Below, piece by piece: positions 17,203 through 24,752 of a stretch of 64,000 bases of DNA. Below the pieces are notes generated by a model. It did no database searches. It was not told the DNA's origin and was given only the letters and a program-made list of their open reading frames with translations. Source of the DNA: JBNGOQ01 sp050589645. Its GTDB lineage: Bacteria > Bacteroidota > Bacteroidia > Flavobacteriales > Flavobacteriaceae. Made by a program: the position numbers and the translations under genes. Every line of letters starts with the position of its first letter. Positions within the stretch are counted from its first letter, which is position 1. The stretch covers positions 1,178,001-1,242,000 of the forward strand of contig NZ_JBNGOQ010000001.1 of NCBI RefSeq assembly GCF_050589645.1. The letters are read 5' to 3'.

Positions 17203-17223
17203 ATTGCAATTTAGTTTGCAAAT
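17203..17223. promoter_or_regulatory. Candidate Fur-family operator 1
   Basis: TTGCAA at 17204-17209 and again at 17216-17221, spaced 12 bp start to start, in the gap between the divergent oxidoreductase and Fur-family genes. Each hexamer is itself palindromic. Confidence 0.45.
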
Positions 17224-17240
17224 ATAAGAATTAATCGTAC

Positions 17241-17261
17241 TATTGCAACAAAGTCGCAATA
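17241..17261. promoter_or_regulatory. Candidate Fur-family operator 2
   Basis: TATTGCAACA-A-AGTCGCAATA is a 21-bp inverted repeat (10-1-10, eight of ten pairs matching), the size of a Fur/Zur/PerR box. It ends 3 bp before the Fur-family start codon, as expected for autorepression. Confidence 0.6.
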
Positions 17262-17264
17262 AAA

Positions 17265-17642
17265 ATGAAAAGAAGGAACACTGGACCAAAAACAGCGGTT
17301 TTGGGCGCCCTAAAGGCCGCAAATGCTGCCTTAAGTCATGACATGCTGCAATCCGAACTGGGAACGGCCATTAATAGGGCAACGATATATCGGGTTTTGA
17401 ACAGGTTCTGTGAAGATGGCCGGGTACACCGCATCGTAGGGGATGATGGTAAACAGTACTTTGCACTTTGCCTAAATTGTGATGAGCAAAAGGGCGCACA
17501 CAACCACAATCATTTTCATTTTAAGTGCGTTGCATGTGGAAAGGTAGAGTGCTTGGACCATGAAATTGCCGTTCCCTTGCCCGATGGGTATTCCTTGGAA
17601 CGTTTTAATGGATGGATATCGGGTCGTTGCAATAGCTGTTGA
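17265..17642 (+). CDS. Fur-family transcriptional repressor
   Basis: Protein of 125 residues. The winged helix spans about 8-66 (ALSHDMLQSELGTAINRATIYRVLNRF is the recognition region, then KQYFALC). The metal region is H79-N-H81-N-H83-F-H85-F-K-C88-VA-C91, and the last residues are CNSC (C122, C125), giving the structural CxxC...CxxC zinc site. It is shorter than classical Fur. Whether it senses Fe, Zn or peroxide cannot be decided from these residues. It is divergent from the flavoprotein gene and two TTGCAA-type palindromes lie between them, suggesting control of both. Confidence 0.88.
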   Translation: MKRRNTGPKTAVLGALKAANAALSHDMLQSELGTAINRATIYRVLNRFCEDGRVHRIVGDDGKQYFALCLNCDEQKGAHNHNHFHFKCVACGKVECLDHEIAVPLPDGYSLERFNGWISGRCNSC

Positions 17643-17767
17643 TCAAATCTGCGGCCCCGAAAGGGGCCATCGTCATCATATTGGGCTTACGGTAAAGATT
17701 GTACCGCTACCTCGGTTTCCTAATTTATTAGCTTGCGATATACTCTTGAACCGATAGGTTATGTTCC

Positions 17768-18223
17768 TCAAGGCTGAAGAAACTCTCCAAGCCGGTCGAA
17801 CACGGAACCCCAACCATTGTAAAAGCCCATTTGCTCCTGTTGTTTGCAGTATTCCTCGGTGGCGTGTACGCAATTAAAGGTAAAATGGGTCTTGTCCCCT
17901 TGTTCCTCAAATAGTGCCTGTATTTCCACACCCTCGGTCATAGGTTTGAAGTCGGCCGAGGAGACTATTTTTTTGCGTTCAACGATTTCCAAATAGACAC
18001 CTTCTGTAGTGAACTCCTTTCCATCGGGCATGGTCATGGCATATTGCCATTTGCCGCCCACCCTGAAGTCGTGCTCAATTACGCGGGTCTCCATGCCTTT
18101 TGGTCCCCACCATTGGGCGATATGTTCGGGTTGGGTCCAGGCTTCCCACACCAGTGCAATTGGCGCATTGAAGGTTCTTTTCAAGCTCAGGGTCCTGTTT
18201 TTTAAGTCATCGGTTTTACTCAT
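17768..18223 (-). CDS. AHSA1/SRPBCC domain protein
   Basis: Protein of 151 residues of the activator-of-Hsp90-like START superfamily: LSLKRTFNAPIALVWEAWTQ at 12-31, HIAQWWGPKG (34-43), FRVGGKWQYAM, and the terminal GFYNGWGSVFDRLGEFL helix. These form a hydrophobic pocket for small ligands. It overlaps the stop of the ArsR gene by 8 nt (ATGAGTAA), so the two are translationally coupled. ArsR-AHSA1 pairs are common in bacteria and the SRPBCC protein may bind a ligand related to the regulator's signal; that link is inference. Confidence 0.92.
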   Translation of the reverse strand: MSKTDDLKNRTLSLKRTFNAPIALVWEAWTQPEHIAQWWGPKGMETRVIEHDFRVGGKWQYAMTMPDGKEFTTEGVYLEIVERKKIVSSADFKPMTEGVEIQALFEEQGDKTHFTFNCVHATEEYCKQQEQMGFYNGWGSVFDRLGEFLQP

Positions 18224-18566
18224 CTTTTTTATTTTTTGCCTGCCCGTCCGGCAAGCGGGTTTGAAGTTTGTTTAGATAGTTCTCGAACGAATCCAGTTTT
18301 TCCTCCCACAAACTGCGGTATTGATCGATCCACAGGAAAGCGGGGATGAGGTTTCTCGGCTGAATTTGGCAATAGCGTTCCCTGCCCTGCTGTGTGATAT
18401 CGATGATTCCGCACTCCTTTAGGATTTTTAGATGTTTGGAGATGGCGGGGCGACTCACATCAAAGCGGTCCGCCACGGCGTTGATCGTAAGCGTTTGTTC
18501 TGCCAAAAGGTTTATGATATCCCTACGTACGGGATCGGCTATCGCCTGAAAAACATCACGTCTCAT
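18216..18566 (-). CDS. ArsR-family winged-helix repressor (SdpR-like)
   Basis: Protein of 116 residues. MRRDVFQAIADPVRRDIINLLAE at the start, then NAVADRFDVSRPAISKHLKIL (recognition helix) and GIIDITQQGRERYCQI (wing). No ELCVCDL metal motif, so it is not a classical arsenic sensor; it is like the SdpR branch that pairs with AHSA1 proteins. The start at 18566 is chosen because the 18 codons open upstream run straight through the palindromic operator. Ends with an 8-nt overlap into the AHSA1 gene. Confidence 0.9.
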   Translation of the reverse strand: MRRDVFQAIADPVRRDIINLLAEQTLTINAVADRFDVSRPAISKHLKILKECGIIDITQQGRERYCQIQPRNLIPAFLWIDQYRSLWEEKLDSFENYLNKLQTRLPDGQAKNKKDE

Positions 18567-18574
18567 ACATTTAT

Positions 18575-18616
18575 GTAACTGAATGGTTACAAATATATGT
18601 GTAATCATTCGGTTAC
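18575..18616. promoter_or_regulatory. Double palindromic operator of the ArsR-AHSA1 operon
   Basis: Two 16-bp near-palindromes, GTAACTGAATGGTTAC (18575-18590) and GTAATCATTCGGTTAC (18601-18616), separated by 10 bp. The second is the reverse complement of the first at 14 of 16 positions. The first begins 8 bp upstream of the repressor start codon. This fits two dimer sites for autorepression. Confidence 0.75.
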
Positions 18617-18717
18617 GCAAATTTATTTTGATAAAAAAACCGAGGTCATGGTCTTTGTCTTTTCCTGGATAAGGATGGAGTGGGCTTGGGCTAAGTGTTC
18701 CGAGATGGGGAGGTCAC

Positions 18718-19059
18718 CTATTTTAAGTTCTCGAAATATTGTATGCCCATGGAAAAGGGAAAAATGGAAGCGGTTTGAATATGTTGTGCTACGGCGGGAT
18801 CTCCTGCCATAATTTCTTTGGCTTTTTCGAGCGAAGGCGCCTGAATTACGGCTAGGCCGAAAAGGTTTTCATCCCCGGGCTCCAGTTTGGTCCTTCCGGC
18901 AAAGACCAATATGCCCATGCGGCCATGAGCGTCAATAAATTTAGCATGCTCCTCAATAACCTTGAAGGTCTCGTCTGTCCAGTTTTCCGGGATGTTGTAC
19001 TTAGGTGTCAGCTTTAGGTGGTAGATAAAAAGATCTTTGTTGTTAGCTGTTTTTTTCAT
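18718..19059 (-). CDS. YciI-like family protein
   Basis: Protein of 113 residues with a ferredoxin-like fold pattern: LFIYHLKLTPKY, a helix ETFKVIEEHAKFIDAHGRMG, GILVFAGRTK, FGLAVIQAPSLEKAKEIMAGDPAV. The HAKFIDAHG and DPAV segments match the YCII family, whose His-Asp pair is the presumed active or ligand site. Function is unknown in general. It stands alone, separated from pruA by a terminator for that gene. Confidence 0.8.
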   Translation of the reverse strand: MKKTANNKDLFIYHLKLTPKYNIPENWTDETFKVIEEHAKFIDAHGRMGILVFAGRTKLEPGDENLFGLAVIQAPSLEKAKEIMAGDPAVAQHIQTASIFPFSMGIQYFENLK

Positions 19060-19172
19060 TTCTTTTCTATGTGGATGGGCCCTATCTGGAGTTTATCGAG
19101 ATTTCCGAACCATGGGGCAGGGCTGTTTAAAGATAGAAAACTTGTAGGAATGAAATCAATGCTATCCCCAAC

Positions 19173-19201
19173 AAAAAAACCACCTTCAATAGAAGATGGT
19201 T
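19173..19201 (-). terminator. Rho-independent terminator of pruA
   Basis: On the minus strand: AACCATCTTC-TATT-GAAGGTGGTT (one G-U pair) followed directly by seven T. It starts 26 bp beyond the pruA stop. Confidence 0.85.
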
Positions 19202-19226
19202 CTTTACGTGTATTGTACTATTCAAG

Positions 19227-20855
19227 TTATCCCAAAAACGGATACCTGTAATCCTCCGGGGTCACAAAGGTCTCCTTGATCAGGCGCGGGGACACCCAGC
19301 GAAGCAGGTTCTGCGCGGAACCGGCCTTATCATTGGTGCCTGAGGCCCGGGCTCCACCAAAAGGTTGCTGCCCTACCACGGCGCCTGTAGGCTTATCATT
19401 GATATAGAAGTTTCCTGCACAGTTCTGAAGGGCTTTTGTGGCCTCTTCTATGGCGTAGCGATCCGTTGCCAGCACGGCGCCCGTTAAGGCATATTCCGAG
19501 GTGCTATCCACCAGTTGCAAGGTTTGGGACCAATCCCCGTCCTCGTATACATAGATGGTGACCACCGGTCCGAACAATTCGGTCTCCATAGTGGTGTACT
19601 TGGGGTCTGTGGCCAGGATTACCGTAGGCTCTATGAAGTACCCTTTGGATTTATCATATCCACCACCTGCTATAACCTTTGCCGTGGCATCGTTTTTAGC
19701 CTGGTCAATATATTTTGCGAGTTTATCAAAGGACCCTTCATGAATCACTGCTGTGATAAAATTGGACATGTCCTCAGGGCTTCCCGGAGGATTAAAAGAG
19801 GCGATATCTGCCTTTACCAAGTCCATGATTTCCGATGCTGTGGATTTGGGCAAATACACCCGTGAAGCGGCACTGCATTTTTGTCCCTGGAACTCAAAAC
19901 CGCCCCGGGTAATGGCCGTGGCCACCTGTTGTGGTTTGGCTGTGGGATGGGCCACAATAAAGTCCTTTCCTCCCGTTTCCCCAACGATCCGTGGATAGGT
20001 CTTATAGGTATGGATGTTGTTGCCAATCTGTTTCCACAGTTCCTTGAACACATGGGTAGATCCTGTAAAATGGATGCCCGAAAAATCGGGGCTAGCCAAA
20101 ACGGTCTCCGTAATCATTACGGGATCGCCATAGACCACGTTGATTACCCCGGCGGGCAGTCCTGCCTCCGCAAAGACATCTACAATGACCTTGGCCGAAA
20201 ATACCTGACTGTCACTGGGTTTCCACACCACTACATTACCCATCATGGCGGCACTGGTCGGAAGGTTACCGGCAATGGCCGTAAAGTTAAAAGGAGTAAT
20301 GGCGTAGACAAAACCTTCCAGTGGGCGGTACTCTACGCGGTTCCATATGCCTTCAGCAGAATCGGGTTGCTCTTCATAGATCTGCGACATATACTCCACA
20401 TTAAAACGCAGGAAATCGATTAATTCGCAAGCCGCATCGATCTCGGCCTGGTGTATGGTTTTGGACTGGGCGATCATGGTAGCGGCATTGATCTTGGCTC
20501 TATAGGGGCCTGCAATCAGCTCCGCTGCTTTTAAGAAAATTGCGGCCCGCTGTTCCCAATGGAGTTCAGCCCAAGCGGTCCTTGCCTCCAAGGCGGTTTC
20601 AATGGCGCTGGATACCTGTTCCTTATCGGCCAGATGGTATTGGCCTACCGCATGTCCATGGTCGTGCGGTGGCGACATGGTCCTGGTATTTCCCGTGCGT
20701 ATTTCCTTTCCTCCAATGTATAGCGGTATATCCTCGTTTCCATTAAAGTACTGCTTGTATTGTGCCAATACGGCTTCCCGTTCCGGGCTGCCGGGGGCAT
20801 AACTTTTGATAGGCTCGTTGAATGCCGTGGGGACCTGAAAAAATCCTTTACCCAT
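19227..20855 (-). CDS. pruA: L-glutamate gamma-semialdehyde dehydrogenase
   Basis: Aldehyde dehydrogenase of 542 residues, the size of single-domain P5C dehydrogenases rather than the fused PutA. It carries AITPFNFTAIAGNLPTSAAM (cofactor site), WKPSDSQ, FTGSTHVFKELW, VGETGGKDF (general-base Glu) and FQGQKCSAASRVY (nucleophile Cys). The start GFFQVPTAFNEPIKSYAPGS is the family's usual N terminus. It oxidises glutamate semialdehyde to glutamate, the second step of proline catabolism. No proline dehydrogenase gene is adjacent here. Has its own promoter box and terminator. Confidence 0.95.
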   Translation of the reverse strand: MGKGFFQVPTAFNEPIKSYAPGSPEREAVLAQYKQYFNGNEDIPLYIGGKEIRTGNTRTMSPPHDHGHAVGQYHLADKEQVSSAIETALEARTAWAELHWEQRAAIFLKAAELIAGPYRAKINAATMIAQSKTIHQAEIDAACELIDFLRFNVEYMSQIYEEQPDSAEGIWNRVEYRPLEGFVYAITPFNFTAIAGNLPTSAAMMGNVVVWKPSDSQVFSAKVIVDVFAEAGLPAGVINVVYGDPVMITETVLASPDFSGIHFTGSTHVFKELWKQIGNNIHTYKTYPRIVGETGGKDFIVAHPTAKPQQVATAITRGGFEFQGQKCSAASRVYLPKSTASEIMDLVKADIASFNPPGSPEDMSNFITAVIHEGSFDKLAKYIDQAKNDATAKVIAGGGYDKSKGYFIEPTVILATDPKYTTMETELFGPVVTIYVYEDGDWSQTLQLVDSTSEYALTGAVLATDRYAIEEATKALQNCAGNFYINDKPTGAVVGQQPFGGARASGTNDKAGSAQNLLRWVSPRLIKETFVTPEDYRYPFLG

Positions 20856-20883
20856 GATGATCTTTATTTAAAATTAGTCGCCG

Positions 20884-20891
20884 CAAAGGTA
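20884..20891 (-). promoter_or_regulatory. -7 promoter box for pruA
   Basis: TACCTTTG on the minus strand, exact TAnnTTTG, 28 bp before the pruA start. Confidence 0.5.
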
Positions 20892-21130
20892 GTGAAACCA
20901 TGAGGGGAAATAAAACAAAAAAGGGGGCAAGTTCAAAGTTCAAGTACAAGCTCAAGTTCAGGTTCAAAGTTTCAGGTTTCTGGTTCAAGCTCACCGTGAA
21001 CTGTTCACTGCCAACGACCTATTTTAATCGCCCACTGTTCTCGATACGATCTTCAGCCCGTCCCGGCCGATACTGAATCACAGATCACTCGAACTGACGT
21101 GGGCTTTACTAGGTTTTATTGAAGCGGGAA

Positions 21131-21359
21131 TAGCGATTAGCGATAAGGGGACCGATTCAGAAGTCGGAGGTCAGAAGTCGGAAGTCAGCGCTGAAATCTT
21201 ATATCTTACCACTGCCAACTGTTCAAAGTTCAAGGTTTGAAGTTACGGTGAAGGAGCATCTAACTTAGAATTTAAAACTTAGCACCTAAAACCGTCTGTT
21301 GCTTGCTGTTCACCGTCAACCATCAACTGTGAACGGTCAACTGTTTACTGCCCACTGCC
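21131..21359 (+). repeat. Direct repeat copy A (229 bp) in the repeat island
   Basis: Begins TAGCGATTAGCGATAAGGGG and ends TTTACTGCCCACTGCC. It matches copy B at 21450-21685 with only a handful of substitutions and one 7-bp indel (an extra GGTTCAA in copy B). Confidence 0.9.
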
Positions 21360-21449
21360 GACTGCCGACTGTTCAAGGTTCAAGGTTTCAGGTCCATAAC
21401 TCAAAAACTCATAATTCAAAACTTAACACTGCGCACCGATAATAGGTAA

Positions 21450-21685
21450 TAGCGATTGGCGACAAGGGGACCGATTCAGAAGTCGGAGGTCAGAAGTCGG
21501 AAGTCAGCGCTGAAATCTTATATCTTACCACTGCCAACTGTTCAAAGTTCAAGGTTCAAGGTTTGAAGTTACGGTGAAGGAGCATCTAACTTAGAATTTA
21601 AAACTTAGCACCTAAAACTGCCTGTTGCTTGCTGTTCACCGTCAACCATCAACTGTAAACGGTCAACTGTTTACTGCCCACTGCC
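21450..21685 (+). repeat. Direct repeat copy B (236 bp) in the repeat island
   Basis: Second copy of the block at 21131-21359, 319-bp offset at its left end. The only length difference is one more 7-bp GGTTCAA unit, which shows that the 7-mer is the unit of change. Confidence 0.9.
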
Positions 21686-21771
21686 CACTGCCCACCATCC
21701 ACCATCAACTATTCAACCATGTCATGGCGAGAGGGAAAAAGAATAAAAAAGAAATGTGAAAACGGCCTGTC

Positions 21772-22158
21772 TTAGTTAAGTGCAAAAGGTGCACTAAACT
21801 TAAAGGTAGGGATATAGACCCTGAATTTTTCCGTAGAACTGAAGTTGACCATGTTGTAGTGCCCTTTCATAGCCCCGAGCGGTGAAGCCAACAAGCATCC
21901 AGAGCTATAGGTATGTGATTCGCCAGGACGGATGACCGGTTTTTTGCCAATGACACCCTCCCCATCCACGATTTCCATTTCGTTCAGGGCATCGTAGATC
22001 TGCCAGTGCCGCGAGGTCAATTGTACGGAATCCTTGCTCTGGTTCTCGATGGTAATGGTATAACCAAAGGCAAAGTGCATTTTGTAGTTTTTGAAGAACG
22101 TCCCTTCAAAACTAGTATCTACCGAAACTTTGATGCCTTTTGTTACTTGTGTGATCAT
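21772..22158 (-). CDS. apaG: ApaG (Co2+/Mg2+ efflux-associated) protein
   Basis: Single-domain beta-sandwich protein of 128 residues matching ApaG along its length: ITQVTKGIKVSVDTSF, HFAFGYTITIENQSKDSVQL, TSRHWQIYDA, then VVGEQP-type region read here as VIGKKPVIRPGESHTYSSG, and the terminal GAMKGHYNMV. ApaG has an FnIII-like fold; its role is unclear (linked to Co2+ sensitivity in enterics). Starts 3 bp after the stop of the DUF3667 gene, so it is the last gene of that operon. Confidence 0.94.
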   Translation of the reverse strand: MITQVTKGIKVSVDTSFEGTFFKNYKMHFAFGYTITIENQSKDSVQLTSRHWQIYDALNEMEIVDGEGVIGKKPVIRPGESHTYSSGCLLASPLGAMKGHYNMVNFSSTEKFRVYIPTFKFSAPFALN

Positions 22159-22161
22159 TGC

Positions 22162-23298
22162 TTAATATGTAAAAATGCTTCCGGCCAATAAAATCGTCAC
22201 GGAAATCGATGCTAAAATAAAAAAAATAGCATTAAGAATAAGGTATTTAACAATAGTTTTAACGCGCCCCTGCTGATAGAAATTCCGCATTGCCTTGTAG
22301 AGGTATATCAAGAAAATCAATAAAAAGATCCCACTCGAATCCACTTTGAATACGGCATCTATCAAGAAGCCAATGATGAGCAAGATAAATAACAGGGATT
22401 GATTATGAAAGCTAAAAATAAGATGATCGGTGTAATTGTATTTTTTTCTGATGTACATCAACCAAATGAAGAGTGCAAAGACCGGTAAAAAGAAGAAAAT
22501 CGCAAACGGAAGTTTGGCAATCATGTCGTTGAGAAAGCTACCTGGCTGCCGCATGGCCCGGGAAGCGCTGCCGGCAGTATTGAAAGCCATTCTGTTCTCC
22601 CAAGTCTCCTGGACGGCAAAGGAATCCCGCGCTTGATCAAAACGATGGATTTGCCTAGCTTCCATGACCGTCTGAAAAAACTCCTGCTTTTGCAGGTACC
22701 GGTTAAAAAAACCCTCTTGGTTCAGACTTTTGAAATGGCCTGTAGGATCTGCAAGTATCAAGGAATCCCGATCAAGGGTAGCCTGCTTTACCACCTTGGA
22801 TATCCCCAGGGAATCCAATTGCCTTAGGGCTTCCTGCTGATCTTCATCGGTCAGTTCGGCTGCATCCGCTGAAAAGGTCAAGCTTTTGCCTTCCGTGTTG
22901 AGAAAAGAACCGCTGCCCTCTTCCCCAAAGCGATCCAGCGTCTCAAAATTGCCCGAGAAGTTCAACATCAGAAAGTATATAAAGGCCAGGCTTAACATAA
23001 ACCGAAAGGGATTGGTATAGGACACACGTTTTCCCGCTACATAGTCTGCCGTAATCCGCCCCGGTCTCAACAAGAGGGCGGCTAGCGTCTTTAACAGTTT
23101 GGAGTCGTAATTGATAAGGTTGGAGAAAAACTCGTCAAAAAAGTCCTTTAGGGACAGTTTCTTGGTGCTGTTGGCCTGGGAACAGTTGGGACAATATTTG
23201 TCGCTCATATCCAGGGGGTGTTGGCAATTTAAACATTGGGTGCCCCTGTATCTCAGCTTATAGCGTCCTTTCGGTACAATGTTTGGTTTGTTGGTCAT
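22162..23298 (-). CDS. DUF3667 family membrane protein with zinc ribbon
   Basis: Protein of 378 residues. An N-terminal zinc ribbon CLNCQHPL...KYCPNCSQ (about 20-40) is followed by LSLKDFFDEFFSNLINYDSKLLKTLAALLLRPGRITADYVAGKR, the hallmark of DUF3667, then one hydrophobic segment, a roughly 150-residue soluble stretch, and three or four C-terminal membrane helices (about 265-378). The start at 23298 (MTNKPNIVPKGRY) avoids a leader of unlikely composition. Function unknown. Lies between the T9SS plug-like gene (57 bp upstream) and apaG (3 bp downstream), same strand. Confidence 0.88.
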   Translation of the reverse strand: MTNKPNIVPKGRYKLRYRGTQCLNCQHPLDMSDKYCPNCSQANSTKKLSLKDFFDEFFSNLINYDSKLLKTLAALLLRPGRITADYVAGKRVSYTNPFRFMLSLAFIYFLMLNFSGNFETLDRFGEEGSGSFLNTEGKSLTFSADAAELTDEDQQEALRQLDSLGISKVVKQATLDRDSLILADPTGHFKSLNQEGFFNRYLQKQEFFQTVMEARQIHRFDQARDSFAVQETWENRMAFNTAGSASRAMRQPGSFLNDMIAKLPFAIFFFLPVFALFIWLMYIRKKYNYTDHLIFSFHNQSLLFILLIIGFLIDAVFKVDSSGIFLLIFLIYLYKAMRNFYQQGRVKTIVKYLILNAIFFILASISVTILLAGSIFTY

Positions 23299-23355
23299 GG
23301 TCAAAGCTTGAAAAGGAACCGCGATGCCGTGGGTCCGATCCAAGGTAAAGATACA

Positions 23356-24600
23356 TTAATTGGCAATATTTCTGGAGTTTACAGAGCCCACGCCCAAGAC
23401 ACTGTCATAGATATCGCCGAAGTTCCTGTAATAGACCAAAATCGTATAATTGTTTTCCGTAAAGTGAAAATTGCCGCAGACCGTGTTCAGGTCTATAACA
23501 TCACCCTCTCTTTCAATAACGTATTTGTAATTGTGAAAACCCTGTTTCATTTTGATGGAGGCCTCCATGAGGCCGGTGTCCTCATTGTAGTGCATTTGGT
23601 TTTCCTCGTTAAGGGCATAATTGTTGTATTTGCCAAAGACATAGACCTTGTCCAATGCAAGTGCATCGGTATAAGGCAGGCTAAAATGTACATTGGTATA
23701 TTCTGCCTCACGTGAAACATCCGTACCTTGGAGCGTTCGGATTACAAAATCCCCGTTGATATCCGGGTAAAAGGTATAGGGCCGTTCGGATCGATAACGG
23801 TCGGTAAATAAATAGTGGTTATACAGTTTCTTGAACTCGATGCGCGAAATCACCGCACTGGGTGCCCGCAAATCGCTGGTGTCAAAATTTAAGTATTCGT
23901 TTCCCCCGCAGAAACTGGTCTCCTGGTCATACTTGTACACCAGTTCGCTTCCCAGGGTAAATTGAGGTGCAATATTGTAGCGGGCGGTAGGCCAATGGTA
24001 GTTTTGCAAGATGGCCACCTTAACCTCCTTTTTCGGATTTACCAGCTGAATACCGGCGGGATTCAGATTAAACTGCACCACCTGTTTTTCGTTGAGGTAG
24101 TTAAAATCCCTTGAACGTTTTACAATGGCGCCAACTTTTACCACATCCCTGTAGACCACAAACCTTCGGGAGAACTGCAGCTCATCATAACTGTTGTAGA
24201 TTTCAATAAGGTAATTTCCGGTCACTTTTAAGCGCACTTGGGCATTGGGAATGCTGAGTTGGTAGTTGGAATAGGGCTGTAAGGTGGTATAGCTGTTTTC
24301 GTAATTTACGATACGCTGGTTGTCCATTCCCGTAAGGAATTGGGACTTGAGCAAACGCGAGGGGGTCCAGTCGTAATCGCAATGAACAAAACGGTAGTAA
24401 TAATCCTGTTCGTTGGCCAAAATGTCATCAAATTCCAAACGAATCGTCTCTCCCAATTGTACAATGGGGAACTGATCTTCCGTAGGTCCCTTAAAGATGA
24501 TGGATTTGATATTTGAAGGGGGGTCAACCTCTTCCTGTACCTGCGCGAACATCGATGAAACAAAAAGCAAACAAACAATTTGTTTAGGATTTAACCGCAT
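23356..24600 (-). CDS. T9SS plug-like protein (DUF5103 family)
   Basis: Protein of 414 residues with a signal peptide (about 1-20, ending MFA-QV). The reading SIIFKGPTEDQFPIVQLGE, YYYRFVHCDYDWTPS, and FLTGMDNQRIVNYENSYTTL is typical of DUF5103, whose members include the Plug subunit that seals the SprA outer-membrane translocon of the type IX secretion system. A conserved FSYCGGNEYLNFD-like segment (here FCGGNEYLNFD) sits near residue 220. It acts at the periplasmic face of the outer membrane. First gene of an operon with DUF3667 and apaG. The T9SS assignment is from family knowledge. Confidence 0.85.
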   Translation of the reverse strand: MRLNPKQIVCLLFVSSMFAQVQEEVDPPSNIKSIIFKGPTEDQFPIVQLGETIRLEFDDILANEQDYYYRFVHCDYDWTPSRLLKSQFLTGMDNQRIVNYENSYTTLQPYSNYQLSIPNAQVRLKVTGNYLIEIYNSYDELQFSRRFVVYRDVVKVGAIVKRSRDFNYLNEKQVVQFNLNPAGIQLVNPKKEVKVAILQNYHWPTARYNIAPQFTLGSELVYKYDQETSFCGGNEYLNFDTSDLRAPSAVISRIEFKKLYNHYLFTDRYRSERPYTFYPDINGDFVIRTLQGTDVSREAEYTNVHFSLPYTDALALDKVYVFGKYNNYALNEENQMHYNEDTGLMEASIKMKQGFHNYKYVIEREGDVIDLNTVCGNFHFTENNYTILVYYRNFGDIYDSVLGVGSVNSRNIAN

Positions 24601-24711
24601 TTATTTTGTATTTTTTGGGTAAAGGTAAACAAAAAGTATACCCAAAAAATTTGTATCGATATAATCCCTATTTTTACAGGTGAATTATTATGAAAACTTC
24701 CGTTTTAGTAC

Positions 24712-24719
24712 TAAATTTG
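24712..24719 (+). promoter_or_regulatory. -7 promoter box of the nqr operon
   Basis: TAAATTTG, exact TAnnTTTG, 33 bp before the nqrA start, in an AT-rich 152-bp gap between divergent genes. No clear TTG at -33. Confidence 0.6.
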
Positions 24720-24752
24720 CACGAAATTTTGTTAACCTAAGGTCTATCCAAT

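Larger units (their letters stand above)
20925..21720. repeat. Non-coding island of degenerate 6-7-bp repeats
   Basis: The 916-bp gap between pruA and apaG holds no credible gene. Most of it is made of short drifting units of two kinds: GTTCAAG/GTTCAAA/GTTTCAG runs, and ACTGCC/AACTGTT/CACTGCC runs, also AACTTAG and GAAGTCG units, in 6-8-bp steps. Within it a longer block is duplicated (separate entries). No terminal inverted repeats or transposase. Such low-complexity intergenic patches occur in other Bacteroidota as far as I recall; origin unknown. Confidence 0.75.

Noticed and set aside
20925..21720. CRISPR array or insertion sequence in the pruA-apaG gap
   Set aside because: Units are 6-8 bp, drifting and without regular spacers; there is no transposase or terminal inverted repeat.
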